NCBI GenBank assembly: GCA_964057225.1
Contig: OZ059897.1
Span: forward strand, 16,058,001 to 16,122,000
Length of the DNA: 64,000 bases
Source: Auanema rhodensis
Taxonomy: Eukaryota; Nematoda; Chromadorea; Rhabditida; Rhabditidae
Direction: 5' to 3'
Shown here in pieces: positions 13,088 through 25,421 of the stretch. A model generated the notes under the pieces. The model was not told where the DNA came from. It ran no database searches and saw nothing but the letters and a program-made list of their open reading frames with translations. The translations under genes and the position numbers were made by a program. How positions within the stretch are numbered: the stretch's first letter is position 1; every line of letters begins with the position of its first letter.

Positions 13088-14512
13088 GTGTACATGTGTA
13101 AAAAGCGTGAAATTTTAAGCTATTAATAAGTTTTGTTCTTCAAATATTCAATAAAATTGAATAGAACATACATTTTGTGATATCAGATGAATTTAAAGCA
13201 TAGTTTACAGAAGTTATATATGCATAAGAATATTGAGGTCGTTTGCAGCTATGACCAAAACTTAATTAACTAACACGATAATGAGTGAGATATGTACTTT
13301 CTTGAGATACAAATTTAGAGGAAAGTATGTATATACTATATGTTTATGATTAAACAGAATTTTAAATTTATAACTAATAGAAATAACAGAAAAATTGGAA
13401 ATTATTTTGCGAAGACTTGATTCATTGAAAAAAAAATTTCAAAACTTTCAATACAATATAGAATTTTTGAATATATTCATAAAAAAATAATTATACAATA
13501 GTTATCCAAAAAATATATAAATTTAAAAAGTATAAGTGTATGTTAAGTAAAGTTACATAAAAGATTTATGTGAAATAGAAGAAAGATTCATTTTTAAAAT
13601 TTCAAAATCAGATAAAAGTTGCTTATGTATCTTATGTGAATATATATTATATATATATATCCATATATATATGTATCTATATATGGATATCCGAGTCAAG
13701 TAAAAGAGAGAAAGAAGTAAAGCGTAGAAAAAGAAAGCAAGAGAATGCGGAAAAGGAAAGAAAGAAAAGGAGAGGGAGGGGAAGAAAAATATGAGAGAGA
13801 ATTAGAAATAGTGAATGAAGATATAGTATTCTATATTATTTTTTTTTCTTTTATTTTCTCAAATTGAAACGACATTTTATTGGTTTTATTTTTTTTTCTC
13901 TTCATATATTATATAAATAAATAAGTAATATAGATAGATAGATAGAAAGATAGATAGATAGATATAGTAATAATAGATTTGAAGGTATGAAGGTGTATAT
14001 ATTATGTATTATATATGTATATATATATACATACTATGTGTATATAATATAATCAAATTACACTGCTACAAGGCTATTTTCTTCTAATATGTTTGAACTT
14101 TTTTTTTGGTTCTCAACAAACTTCTAATGGATGTACACGAATGTGGGGGTTGGAGGCCATATGACTACTCATATTCGATGTCACACTTTAGTCGCATTCG
14201 ATTTCTAATCTATCAGAGAGGTATCAAAATAACAGAAATGGTTTGAAATGTGCTCTAATGCAAATAGTTTTAGTTTTTACGTGTCCAATATGTTGTCTTT
14301 ATTCAGTATGAATCATTTATATTCCAAAATTACATTGTTTTGAGAATATATACTCGATTGTGCCAGTTTATTGCCATGAATTTCATTAATTATACAACTG
14401 ATTTTGTTTATTTGTGATCTTTAAACTTTTTTTTAAATAAATAATTTTATTTTTAAACTATATACTTAATTAATATATATATGTTTATTTATATGATAAT
14501 AGTTTAGCTTAA
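13088..14512. other. divergent intergenic region with a purine-to-pyrimidine switch
   Basis: This region separates a minus-strand gene from the plus-strand fucokinase. Up to about 13835 the plus strand is purine-rich (gaaaaggaaagaaagaaaaggagagggagg near 13750); after that it abruptly becomes T-rich (ttattttttttttcttttattttctc). A TA-rich near-palindromic stretch lies around 13650-13690, a GATA tract at 13931-13966 and another TA-rich stretch at 14000-14050. No gene was seen. It is a plausible bidirectional promoter zone. Confidence 0.45.
13931..13966. repeat. imperfect (GATA)n tract
   Basis: About nine GATA units, one changed to GAAA, in the intergenic region 5' of the fucokinase gene. Confidence 0.85.
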
Positions 14513-17500
14513 ATGTACTGCAAATGGACTGCTGTATGTGTAGCCGTACCAAACAAAGAAATTAATAATCTTATAGAAAAGGGTAATTTAATCTTTTTTT
14601 TTTCTCACCTAATTTATTTATCTCTTTTTTTTTTACTTTTTTTAGTATAATAATTGTAAAAAAATTAATATTTCTCTCTTTAATTACTTTTTTTGACTTA
14701 TATTTTTTTTTGCTACTTAGAGTTTGAACTTTTACGTCAGTTGGACCAGTTACAAACTGATGAACTTGTAATCGTTGAAGATGCATGTCAAGATGTTGGA
14801 TCTGCCGGCAGTGCATTGAATGCTCTTCTGATTACGGTAGCATGATTTACTTGTATAGTACATCTTGAAGATTTTTTCATCTTTATTTTTAAAAATATTG
14901 TTGTAAAAGGTAGAACGATTATGTGCTCGGCGTGGTTATCAAGTTCTACACGAAAATGTTTTGGAAACTTCGAAAATTTTAATTATTTTATTAGTATGAG
15001 TATGTTGTTTGATATTATATTGAAAATTATTTATTAGGGTCATGAATCTAATGCTTTCAAACCATTATCTGATCCAGCTGTCTGGTCAACGTCACCAAAT
15101 ACCGTAATCTGTAAAATTATTAAAAATATTACAATGTTTGCAAGGAATACAATTAATGGTGTATGGATAACAGGTACATATTTAATATTTAATTATAAAA
15201 TAATTTAATTAATTTGTAGGAACAAATTCAATTTTTACTTTGAATGAACCATTACCAAACATTGTTGTTGAGCCAGATCACATAACAGCTTTTTCATTTA
15301 AAGGGGATACCCTATTAGCTAAAACACATGGTTCATATATATTGGATGAGCAAGTATGTTAATCGAATATCTTATAATTCTTCTTTTTTTTTCTACTAAG
15401 GGAAAATTTAAAAGTCTTTCTTATTGTATATCTGATGATGAAAAAACTAAAGAATATAATATAACTCTTGGATTATTATATTTTCCACCAATGATATCAA
15501 TTGCATTTCTTCGTTTACATTCATATCCACCTATATCAGCAACAACATATCATGGCATTGATACAGGTACAATAGGAATGAAGGTAAATATTAAAATATT
15601 GATTTTAATAAAAATATTATTGATTGATATTAAGCTTTCATTATTTTTTGATTTGGTTCAATCATCTGTTTTGAATGAACAAGAATTCATGAAAAATGAT
15701 TTTGGTTTATGTAAAATAGAACGAAATATCGAAAATCGTCGTCTAGCACGAGGCATTATTCATAAGAAATTTTGTAATTTTCATTCTAAAATAGGTAAAA
15801 GGTTATGCATTTATATGAGATTTTTAACATAAATGTTGTTCTTAGTTTGTTTGGATATCAAAAATTATGAATATTTAATGGATGATAATGATATTCATGT
15901 TGAAACTGATGATAATAGGTTTAGATATTCATGTGTGGTGTTTCAAATATTTTTATATTTTTATAGGAAAAAATGGATGAAATCATTAATAACGAAAATA
16001 GCAGATTATGAAAAACCATGTGAATCATTAATGGAAATTATATTAAAGATTGATATAATCTTTGATTCAAAATATTTATCAAGTGTTATTGAAGCTTTGA
16101 AGACATCACTTGCACAAGGTTTGTTCATTTGATCGGAAATTGAAATTAGATGAAAGTAGCTTATATTGAAGAAAGTATAATTCAGCATTATGCTCACACG
16201 CTCTATGTACTATTTTTAAAGATTCGAAATAGTTATTGGGCTTGAACTTTTGAAATTGCTTAGTTTTCAACAAACGAGGCTATTTTTTATTGAATTTTGG
16301 ATAAGAGAGAAAGATTGCCTAGTGTTACTATTGAAAAGGGTAGGATAATATATAAAATAATACTTGATGAACTCGAAGGTTTCTTTGAATTTTTCATACA
16401 ATTGAAAAAAAAGGAAAATATAAGGTCCCGGGGAGATTTGAACTCCCGTCGCAGGATTCAGAGTCCTGAGTGCTAACCGCTACACCACGGGACCAGCCGA
16501 GAGCGAGACCATCCTGTCAAGCCCTTTTTCTCGATATCAGCACTGTAAGACATGAATAAACTACTTGACTAGTGCTTCTGTCTAAATAAATTGAAAAGAA
16601 GTACACTGATTTTTGAAATATAACAGTACAAGTTCAGGAAATCCTTCTGATACTATGAAATTAGCTTGTACATTTTCAAGAATGGCTGATTTGATGATGG
16701 TCAAATCAAAAGGAGATGGAGGAATAAAATCTGGGCCTGCTGCAAATCCTGACTTCTCTGAATATTTTCATCAAATTCGAACAGTAAATTATTTATTTAT
16801 ATTTATATAAAGTATCATAGTTAGTTATTTTAAAAAATATATGATTTATAGGCTGAAAATGAGGTTGAATTACAAGATGTTTGTAAACGATTATTCGATT
16901 TTTTGCATAGCAATTGGTTCAGTTCACCGATATTACTAGTTCGAGGTTCTCGACATTCTGATGCTGCTGTTCAATTGTTAATTAGCCGCTTGGTTTTAAA
17001 TGAATATAAGGTGAATATTAATTAGTAATTTATTAAAATTATATTTAGTCTGTATGTAATTATCCCAGTGTTATGGATTCAGAAACATCAAAATCTGAAA
17101 ATTTACCAGAGAATGTTCGCGTAAATGGAGCAGCTAGAGTGACTAATCTTTATGAATATTTTGATTAAGATATATATATTTAGATTGACCTATGTGGTGG
17201 ATGGTTAGATACCCCACCAATAACTTTTATGGTTAATAACCCAGCTGTTATTAACATGGCTGTTTTATTTGAAAATCAAGTATACTCAATATAGAGAGGT
17301 ACAGAAATATTTATGTTTTTTTTAGCATCCACTTCATTGTTTTGTACAAAGATTTTCAATTGGAATTGGTATCGAAATAATAGTAGAAGGAATGAATATA
17401 CATTTGCATGATGCTGATCATATCTTACAATTAGCCAGACAACCAACACAAGCTGGTCAGTATTTGTTCAAGTTTATATTTTAGGAATTAAGTTGTTCAG

Positions 17501-18710
17501 GTTCCTTAATATGTGCTTGTATAGTTGCCATAGGCCTTATTACTTCATCTACAAACTGTGTAAAAGAAAGAATTGAATGCTTTTATTCATGTACCAAATT
17601 AGTAATTGAATGTGGATCTATATTAGCTCATGGTTCAGGTATTCATATTTTTCGATTTGTTGAACTGATAAAAACTTTTTTTTTCAACAGGAATGGGAAC
17701 TTCTTCAATACTAGCTGCTTGTATTGTTCGAGCATTATTGGAAGCAGCTGGATTCACAAACTTAGGAAATAAAAAAATTGTTTATATTGTAATATAATAT
17801 ATATTAGAAAATATATTTTGTCATAATATATAACTTAGGTATTATATGTTGAGCAAATCTTGACTACTGGTGGTGGATGGCAAGATCAAGTTGGTGGCAT
17901 ATATCCTGGAATCAAATATAGTTTGTATTATTTTTGAAAATTTTTATTCATTTTTATATGAAGGTATATTGAAAAAAAAAGAATTTTCTGTTCAAAACCT
18001 TCAAATATCTCCTAAATTAGAAGAAGAAATAAATAGACGATTAGTTCTTATTCATACTGGAAACACACGTCTTGCAAAAAATTTACTTCAGGTTAGAGAA
18101 TTTTTTGCTAGTTTATATTTGACATAAAAATAATTATTTATTTTGGATAATTTTATTTAAGGAAGTTATTCGAGGCTGGTATTCCGGTAGTCATGTACGC
18201 CTATACTTAAATGAACTACAAAGTATAATTCCTAAGTTTGAAGAAGAACTTGTTAAGAATGGTAAAATTTTAGTTCTTTTACTATATTCGACAATATATG
18301 TTCGTTAGGACGTTTTCCCACTGAGTTAGTCGAAAAATATTTTTTCATCAAGAAGCAGCTTGCACCTGGTTGTGTCCCTAATGCAGTAGCTGAGCTAATT
18401 GATATCCTTGAGAAGTTAGTTCAGTTTTTTTGTGAATGTTGGAGTTACTTATTCAATTTGATTTTGAAAATATGTTTTTATTATATACATGGAAATGCCA
18501 ATTTTTAGAAATAAGATATCAAAAACATGTTGGTTTGCTGGAGCTGGTGGAGGAGGATATTTATGTGTTTGGTTATCAGAAAATATGAAAATTCAAAATG
18601 TTAAGGATTTATTTGAAAATCTTAATTTAGTTAATTTTGAAGTATTTAACTGCAAATTATCATATGAACCTATAACATATCAGTATAATATATCAAACAG
18701 TAATGAATAA
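14513..18710 (+). CDS. FCSK: L-fucose kinase (fucokinase)
   Basis: Phosphorylates L-fucose to fucose-1-phosphate in the cytosolic salvage route to GDP-fucose. The protein starts [16 protein letters not shown]. The N-terminal fucose pyrophosphorylase-like half carries [16 protein letters not shown] (the family G-S-G-G-A-T-L-N-A-L region) and [19 protein letters not shown]. The C-terminal GHMP kinase half carries [32 protein letters not shown] (family D.SGGWSDTPP), [15 protein letters not shown] (the ATP-binding G-L-G-T-S-S motif), [12 protein letters not shown] and [11 protein letters not shown]. The order and content match the animal family over its full length, with roughly 20 small introns. 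A tRNA gene lies antisense in the intron after 16120. The gene ends convergently with a transporter gene, 314 bases away. Individual splice sites are approximate; the identification is secure. Confidence 0.95.
16424..16494 (-). tRNA. tRNA-Gln (anticodon CTG)
   Basis: A 71-base cloverleaf on the minus strand: acceptor GGTCCCG/CGGGACC, D arm with GTGTAGCGGTTAGCAC, anticodon stem CAGGA/TCCTG with loop CTCTGAA (anticodon CTG, reading CAG), and T arm GGGAG-TTCAAAT-CTCCC. The A box TGGTGTAGCGG and B box GTTCAAATC are intact. A T-rich stretch (ttttccttttttttc in the tRNA sense) follows within 15 bases, a good Pol III terminator. It lies in an intron of the fucokinase gene on the opposite strand. No intron was seen in the tRNA. 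Confidence 0.96.
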
Positions 18711-19024
18711 ATAACATTTTTTTAAATTTATTATACTAAACAGATTCATTCATTCATTTTTGTTTTGGGGATTTTTAGCTAATTCTAGAAACTTGCTTAA
18801 AATCGAAATGAAACTTCTATCAATATCTTATTTAAAACTTAAAAGATGATCAAAAGCTTCATCTATTATTAGATTTCACTTAACAATTCCTTGATTTTTT
18901 TTTATTTAAAAACCATTTATTCATAAAAAAAAATTAAATATAATTAGAGATCTATAGTAATTATTGTCATTATTATTATTAATAATATAAATTAACCTGG
19001 TCATTTTTATAATACTCTACTAAC

Positions 19025-21070
19025 TTATAATACTTTTTGTAAACGCTGCATTTTCTTATCCGTTAATGTACCGTAAAATCTATTCCGTATTCCAGATTCA
19101 TTCTAAATAAAATATTATTTTTATATATTATTTTTTTTTTATATTTACCGTATTCTTTTTAGCTTTTAATATTAGTTCATCTACAACTTCATGAACTTCT
19201 CGACCCATGGTTTCCGGTAAATTAAAATACAAATATATCAATGATATACATGATGGAATTATAAAAAGTGGTATGAATGACCAAGCCTATAACAATATTT
19301 GTTTGTTTTTTAATGAAAAAAACTATTAAATAACCTTATAGAAAGTATATGCTGGAAGAGTAGCAAATGAAAAAACAAAGTTTGAAACCGTATTCACAGC
19401 AAAGACCATTGATTGTACCAGTGAACGATATTTTTGTGCAACCATTTCAGAAGTAATAAAGAAAGCTATAGGACCAAGACCAATTCTAAATATAAAAATA
19501 GAAAATTTCTAAAAATTCTACTCTATATACCCATATGTTATTCCAAATAAGATTAAAGATGCAATAGATCCCCATCGAAACTCATGTACCAGATAAGTAA
19601 AACTATCAAATAATATAAAAAGTATTAACGAAAATGTATTTGCTACACCAAGAACAAGAATCATTCGTCGTCGTCCAAATCTAAAAACAAAGAGAAACAT
19701 TTATTTTGATTAAAATTATTCTATTTCTACCGTTCTATTATACCCATTCCAACAACTCCAGCAATGAAATTAGAAACAATGAAGGCTAAAGAAGCCCATT
19801 GTGATGCTTTTTGAGTAAAGTTTGATTCCAAAATATCAGTAGAAAGATAGATAATAGGCCAAATACCAACAACAACCTTATAATTTTCTTTTTTATACTT
19901 TAGTTAAATATCTAAATATACCTGAAGACATAAGCATCCACAGAAAAATGGTGTACGAAGATGGTTTTCACGAAATACTGTCTTGATACATGTTAGTATT
20001 GATTCTGAAGCTTTTTCATCTTTATTCTCAAGCATCATATCATTAAGTGTTTCCTCGTTGTTATGCAATGAACCTAATAGAAAATCTCAATGTTTTAACA
20101 TGAATTCTAGCGTAGTTTAATGAAAACCTTGATAATATTCTAAGGCTTCTAGTGCAGCTTTTCGATTATCCTTTTTCAAAAGTAAAAACTTTGGTGTTTC
20201 CTTCAATGGAATAGTCATGATAATGGCTATTGTTGCAGGAATACATGAAAAACCTGCAAGTTTTGTTTGTTAATTATAATATCTTGAAGGAAAACAGATA
20301 TACCTGTTAAGGCCGGTAAATTTTTTCCAAAAATAATGTCCATTCCAAATAATATTCCAAGCACAGTTGAGCCAATGAAACAAGTCTCCGAAAGAAATGA
20401 TGCCATTCCACGATACTCTGTAGGAGTTGCTTCCTGAGAATATAACAAAAGTTAAATTTAATCTAATTTTAACATGAAATACGACTAATACCTGAAGAAA
20501 TAGAATTAAAGCACCAAATGATATTCCTGAACTAGTTGAAGCAATTATACGAGAAAAGAGGAATAGTTCTGGTATTTTAACAATAACACTCAAGACAGAT
20601 AACATAGCTCCAACTAATGCCACTATATTTGCTATTAGTAATGTTGCTTAAATTGAATTTATATGTGGAAATTAGTCATATTCTTACGTTTTCTTCCATA
20701 ATTTTCTGTATAATACGGTGTTACAAACGTTCCTATCAGATAACCAAAGAACCAAATATTCAATATTGCCGACCAGTACCAAGTAAAGGCAGAATCAGAT
20801 ATGCCAGACTGGAAGAAACAAAAAGTTTTACTTTTAAATTATTTCATCAATTCTATTACTGTTACTCCTCTTCCTATATAGGATTCATTGATCATTTTTC
20901 GAAATGATTGTATAGAAGTATTAGGATATGAATTAGCATATCCTTCCTAAAATAAAAATAATTTGAAAATCTATTTAATCTTCTTGTAAACATACTGGAA
21001 AATTGACCATGGCCGAAAGAGAAGCAAAAACGAATAAGCAATAGCATCTACGTCCTCGTGGTGCAAGCAT
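19025..21070 (-). CDS. SLC2-like sugar transporter (major facilitator superfamily)
   Basis: A twelve-TM plasma-membrane facilitator of the glucose-transporter family. ATG at 21068-21070 gives MLAPRGRRCYCLFVFASLSA, with an extracellular loop carrying N-linked sites (YPNTS, INESY). Family marks in order: TENYGRK after TM2, EATPTEYRGM after TM4, IPLKETPKFLLLKK after TM6 (the PESPRFL motif), IIERFGRRRMI after TM8, ITSEMVAQKYRS after TM10 and LPETMGREVHEV after TM12. A short tail ends QRLQKVL at the stop (19025-19027). The QQ-S-G motif of class I glucose transporters in TM7 is not kept (here CLCLQVVVGIWPIIYLST), so the substrate may not be glucose. There are about ten introns of 40-60 bases. Nematode genomes hold many such divergent paralogues; the substrate is unknown. 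Confidence 0.9.
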
Positions 21071-22030
21071 TATTCAGATAGTTTTGTGAGAATATTATCA
21101 GAGAAACAAATAGATTCCAACAAAATAAGTGAATTTTAATTTTTTGTTTTAATTGTCAGTAAAAATATGAATATTGATAATCTTCAGAGCCATCCGGTAA
21201 TGGAACAGCTGAAATAGGAATATGTGAATTATAACTATACGATATAAAAATTTTATAGAATATTTATAAAAAAAGAAAAGAAAGATAGATCATAGATATT
21301 AACGTTTTCATTCAATATCTGATAAGACGTATGGATTACGAGAATCTCAAATGAAGGTGTCTCTCACGATTTCGCTCTCTCTACCTCACTTGCAGTCTTT
21401 ATTTCAAATTCGTCTTCTATCTATCTTTTTTTTCTAAGAAAAACAATGAAGAACAACAGCATGAAAAAAGTAAAATAATAATAAAAAAAAGAAGATGAAA
21501 ATGACGTCAAGAAATTGAACATGTGACAAAAGGAAAAATCAGCTGAACAAGTGTCTTGTAACTCCTACTCAAATGTTCTTATCCTCATTCTCGTTAGTGA
21601 CAATTTACACTTTTCATTCAATTTCCTTCAAAAAAAAATGCGGAAAAAGCAATGAAGTCAGAAGAGATATACGTGAGAAAGTGAACGATTCAAATGGATG
21701 AATTGTGACAACTAATAGAATTTCAAGCAGTATTAAAACATAATAAGATAACTGGTAATCGAAGAAAATAGTAGAAAAGGGGGCAAAGAGACTAAAAGGT
21801 GAAATAATGAGCAAGCAAGGGCATAGGATGAAGATTAGAGAGACTAGCACAGAGCAACAGGCTCGGATGATTGTTGGAAAGAGAAAAGTAGTAGGATCCA
21901 AAGAGAAAATGAGTGAGAAAAAATGAAAGAAAAAAAGAATAAATGCAGAAACGGGTTAGTTAATAAGAGTTTATATTGAATTATCACAAATCAATATTAT
22001 AAAATACAACTAATATAATATATATTATAA

Positions 22031-22032
22031 TC

Positions 22033-22059
<27 letters not shown>
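22031..22059. repeat. (TA)n microsatellite
   Basis: About 14 TA units in intergenic DNA, flanked by further imperfect TA-rich sequence. Confidence 0.9.
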
Positions 22060-22068
<9 letters not shown>

Positions 22069-23833
22069 ATATAATTTATATTTCAAATATGTAGTTTGTA
22101 TTATATTAGATGATTCAAACTTTAAAGTATAATATATTTTAATGAATTCGATATTGTGTTAATAGTAAAATGTACTTGAATCGCGATATTTGGTTGCCAT
22201 GGAGAAAAAAAAAAGAAAACATACAAATGATTTCATTAAAACAAACGAAAAATTTAAATAAATCAGAAAACAAAATATAAAGAATTTACTCTGAAAACAT
22301 TTTTAGAAAAGATAAAATTAATCCTGAACGACAACCACAGCGACTTTAAATATTTTAAATTGATGTTTCTACGGTTGAAAACAAACAAATTGGCAAATTG
22401 TATCTGTTCTTTGAGAGTAAAAAAGAAGAAAGTAGTAAGAAACTACGAGCTAACAACTGTTTGCTAAGGGAAAAAATATTATTCTCATTCAATTTCTTTA
22501 GAAGATCAAAATTAAATTGAAATATATATATATAAGCATATTTTAATATAATTTATATGTTAACTCTTATTAGTTATACATAATTTATAGTATTAAATAA
22601 GTTTAAAGTTAAAAAATATTATTAAAAATATATTAAGCAATACATCATAGGAGTTATGTTTAAAAAAATATTAAATTTTCAATATTAAATACATAATTTT
22701 ACGACGAATATTCCATTTTTGCAAGTGATACCTTACCCCCTATACTAGTAGCACTTAATTCTCGGAAATAGCGAGCAGAAGAGTAAGTTGTAAGATGATG
22801 ATTGAGGAAATGAAAAGATTTTTTAAGTCATTAACATAACATATTTTCTGAGAAAAGCTCAATGTGGAAGAAAAATGCGATAGAAGGAATGAGTAAGTGT
22901 TATAGCATGACAGTGTTGGAAGTACATATTATGATGAGCTGAAATGCTCATAACAACAGTCTTCCAGGTCTACTACTAATGTTGTTACTGCTCTAGTTAA
23001 GACATTCTTCTAAAAACCTTTGTTATGAACAAGGTGACGAAGCATTTTGTGCATTTCAGCTCAAAATGCAAATACACCAAAAAACGAAGAAGACGATGAG
23101 GTAGAAGAAGAAGAAGAAGAACTAGAAAGTTAATTTATATTTGCTATTTCATTTGTGAGTTGAACAGAGCAAAAAACAGAAAAAAAAACAAAAAAAAGAA
23201 TAAAAAAATAAACGAATAAGAAGTTAGAAGAAAGTTCAAGAACAAATTTATCAAAGTTAATATTTCTTCTGTTCAACTTTAGAACTTGAGTAGAGAATAA
23301 AATGTCGAAAAAAGAAGAAGAAAATCTATTAGTATAGTAATAAATACTATGCGAGAATGAAAAATAAAATTAAAAAACCCAAACAAAGAAGAAAAGAAGG
23401 AAAATGAATGAATAAATCCTTTTAGACATTGTAGAAAACCAAAAGGAAATATAATAAATATATGAATAAAATATAAAATGAAAAAAAAAAAGAAAAGTAT
23501 TTATTTAGAATATGTCATCGTATTTTAAATATATATTTTATAAATTCTACTTTATTAAGCTTATTCATATAAATATTATAATTTATAAATCAAGATACGA
23601 GGATAAAAGTAATATTTCAGCGAAAATTTCTTTATTTCATTATGCATACATACATATGTGAGTTGGCTTCTTCTAAACGAGCACATGGTAATGGTGACTC
23701 TCTTTTTCCCTCTCTCTCTCTTTCTGCTTATTCTCTTTCTTCTCACAATCTCATTTTCTCAGCTCTTTATACTTCTAAATTTATGTTTTCCTTTCACTAC
23801 ATATCGCTATCCCCTCCCCTTTTTCTCTCCCCT

Positions 23834-23835
<2 letters not shown>

Positions 23836-23880
<45 letters not shown>
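23836..23880. repeat. (CT)n microsatellite
   Basis: About 45 bases of pure TC repeat in a pyrimidine-rich stretch that begins near 23.69 kb, upstream of the plus-strand receptor gene. Confidence 0.97.
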
Positions 23881-23885
<5 letters not shown>

Positions 23886-24157
23886 CTTTTATCTTTATAT
23901 ATCTACTTTTATTAATTTTCTTCCGTTTTTATATTCAAATATAATTTGTAAACATATTTTATCATTCTCTTTAAAAAATAATACAATACTATCTTCTAGT
24001 TATCCATATGTTGTTGTAAAACTTTCGTTTATAAAAGAGAGAAAAATATATCAAAGACAAATTGTTCATATGTTATTCAAAACTTAATACAAAGAATAAT
24101 TTTTTTTTGTTTTGTGAGGATGTGAAAAATTGTATCAACAAATAATACATATATATA

Positions 24158-24181
24158 TATAGATAGATAGATAGATAGATA
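24158..24181. repeat. (GATA)n microsatellite
   Basis: About six AGAT units directly after a short TA repeat. Confidence 0.88.
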
Positions 24182-25421
24182 TGTATATTATATGAATAGT
24201 ATAGTATATCATTTTGATAAAAAAGAATGATAGAGACATATGAATGAAGATAAGTAAAATAATTATAAAATAATTTAAACATTTAATAAAAATAATAATA
24301 TTTATATATTTCATAACCTATTTTATAATCCTATAATTGATATTTTAATTTTATTTTAATAAAATTTAAAAAGTTTATGTTAATAATCTACTGTATTAGT
24401 TTAACTATATCAATTTTTATCATTGAAATAATATATTTGTATTAAATTATTTGCTGAATACAATACAATTAATTAATAAAGTTTAAATTTTTTTTCACCA
24501 TTAACTAACGGAAATATGTTTTACAATACACATACAATATCCATTATATTTGAGTACTATTTTAATAATAAATAATAGATAGTTCGTTGTTTTGATTTGT
24601 TCATATTTAGAAAGAAATTGAGAAAATGTACATTTGATTTAAACGTGTATTTTATGAACTTTTGTAGAATATTACACATTTATAACATATTAATACATAC
24701 TATATATATATTCTTATTAATTATAAAATAGTATAATAGTATAATATTTAATCAAAGTTTAAATTTAATAAAATATAAAAAATATTGTTAGAAATGTTTT
24801 ACTTTATTCTTGTACTTAAAGAAATTTAGGCTTAAACAGTGTATTTATATTAAATTCACAGGAAATTATATATGCATATTTATATATTCTTAATAGTTTT
24901 AATAATAAAAATTAAAAAATAAAAGAAGAAAATCAAAAAAAAAGCAGAAATTTTGTATCCAACTGCTTTCTGATAGATATTTATAGTTGTGATGCTAGCT
25001 AGCTGCTAAGATTCAAGATTTTTTTATATTTTTGCCAACACATTCCAATCTATCTATATGTTTCCTTGTATCTCAATCTTTATATTTCATTCTATATGTA
25101 TATTCCCAACAGACTTTCAGAACTCTTTTCTTTCTGAATATGGGTCGTCTTTCCTTAGACGTCCAGGACATCGTTGTTGTCTTTCTCTACTCTGATCTTT
25201 AAGCTATCTTTCAAAATGGTCATTGTCTCTCATAATCTCCTTCTATTGATCTTAAAGCCTTTGACGCACTTTTCAATACTGCGAAGCTCTTAGTCCGATT
25301 CGTTTTGTTCCTGAAGCTAATGCCCCCGGGCAATCTGTTCGCCATATCAGTTTTGAATTTCCCTACTAAACTGCTTTACATTTAAATCGGAAATACGATT
25401 CCTGGAGTACAACCTAACTTT

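Larger units (their letters stand above)
21071..25421. other. gene-poor divergent intergenic region
   Basis: No firm gene. The plus strand is purine-rich from 21.1 to about 23.5 kb and pyrimidine-rich after about 23.64 kb, matching the divergent flanking genes. Weak coding-like islands lie at 22944-23104 and 25120-25390. An (AT)n tract, a (CT)n tract and a GATA tract are listed separately. Open frames at 23642-24087 are translations of the CT tract. Confidence 0.45.

Noticed and set aside
16424-16494. Reading the tRNA as a different isotype
   Set aside because: The seven-base anticodon loop CTCTGAA, with stem CAGGA/TCCTG, places CTG unambiguously as the anticodon.
21614-21901. 95-codon hydrophobic minus-strand frame resembling a membrane protein
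   Set aside because: The hydrophobicity follows from pyrimidine-rich codons on the minus strand. No introns, start context or family motif support it.
23642-24087. Three overlapping plus-strand frames of 84-100 codons
   Set aside because: They run through the CT microsatellite in different frames, as expected from a dinucleotide repeat.
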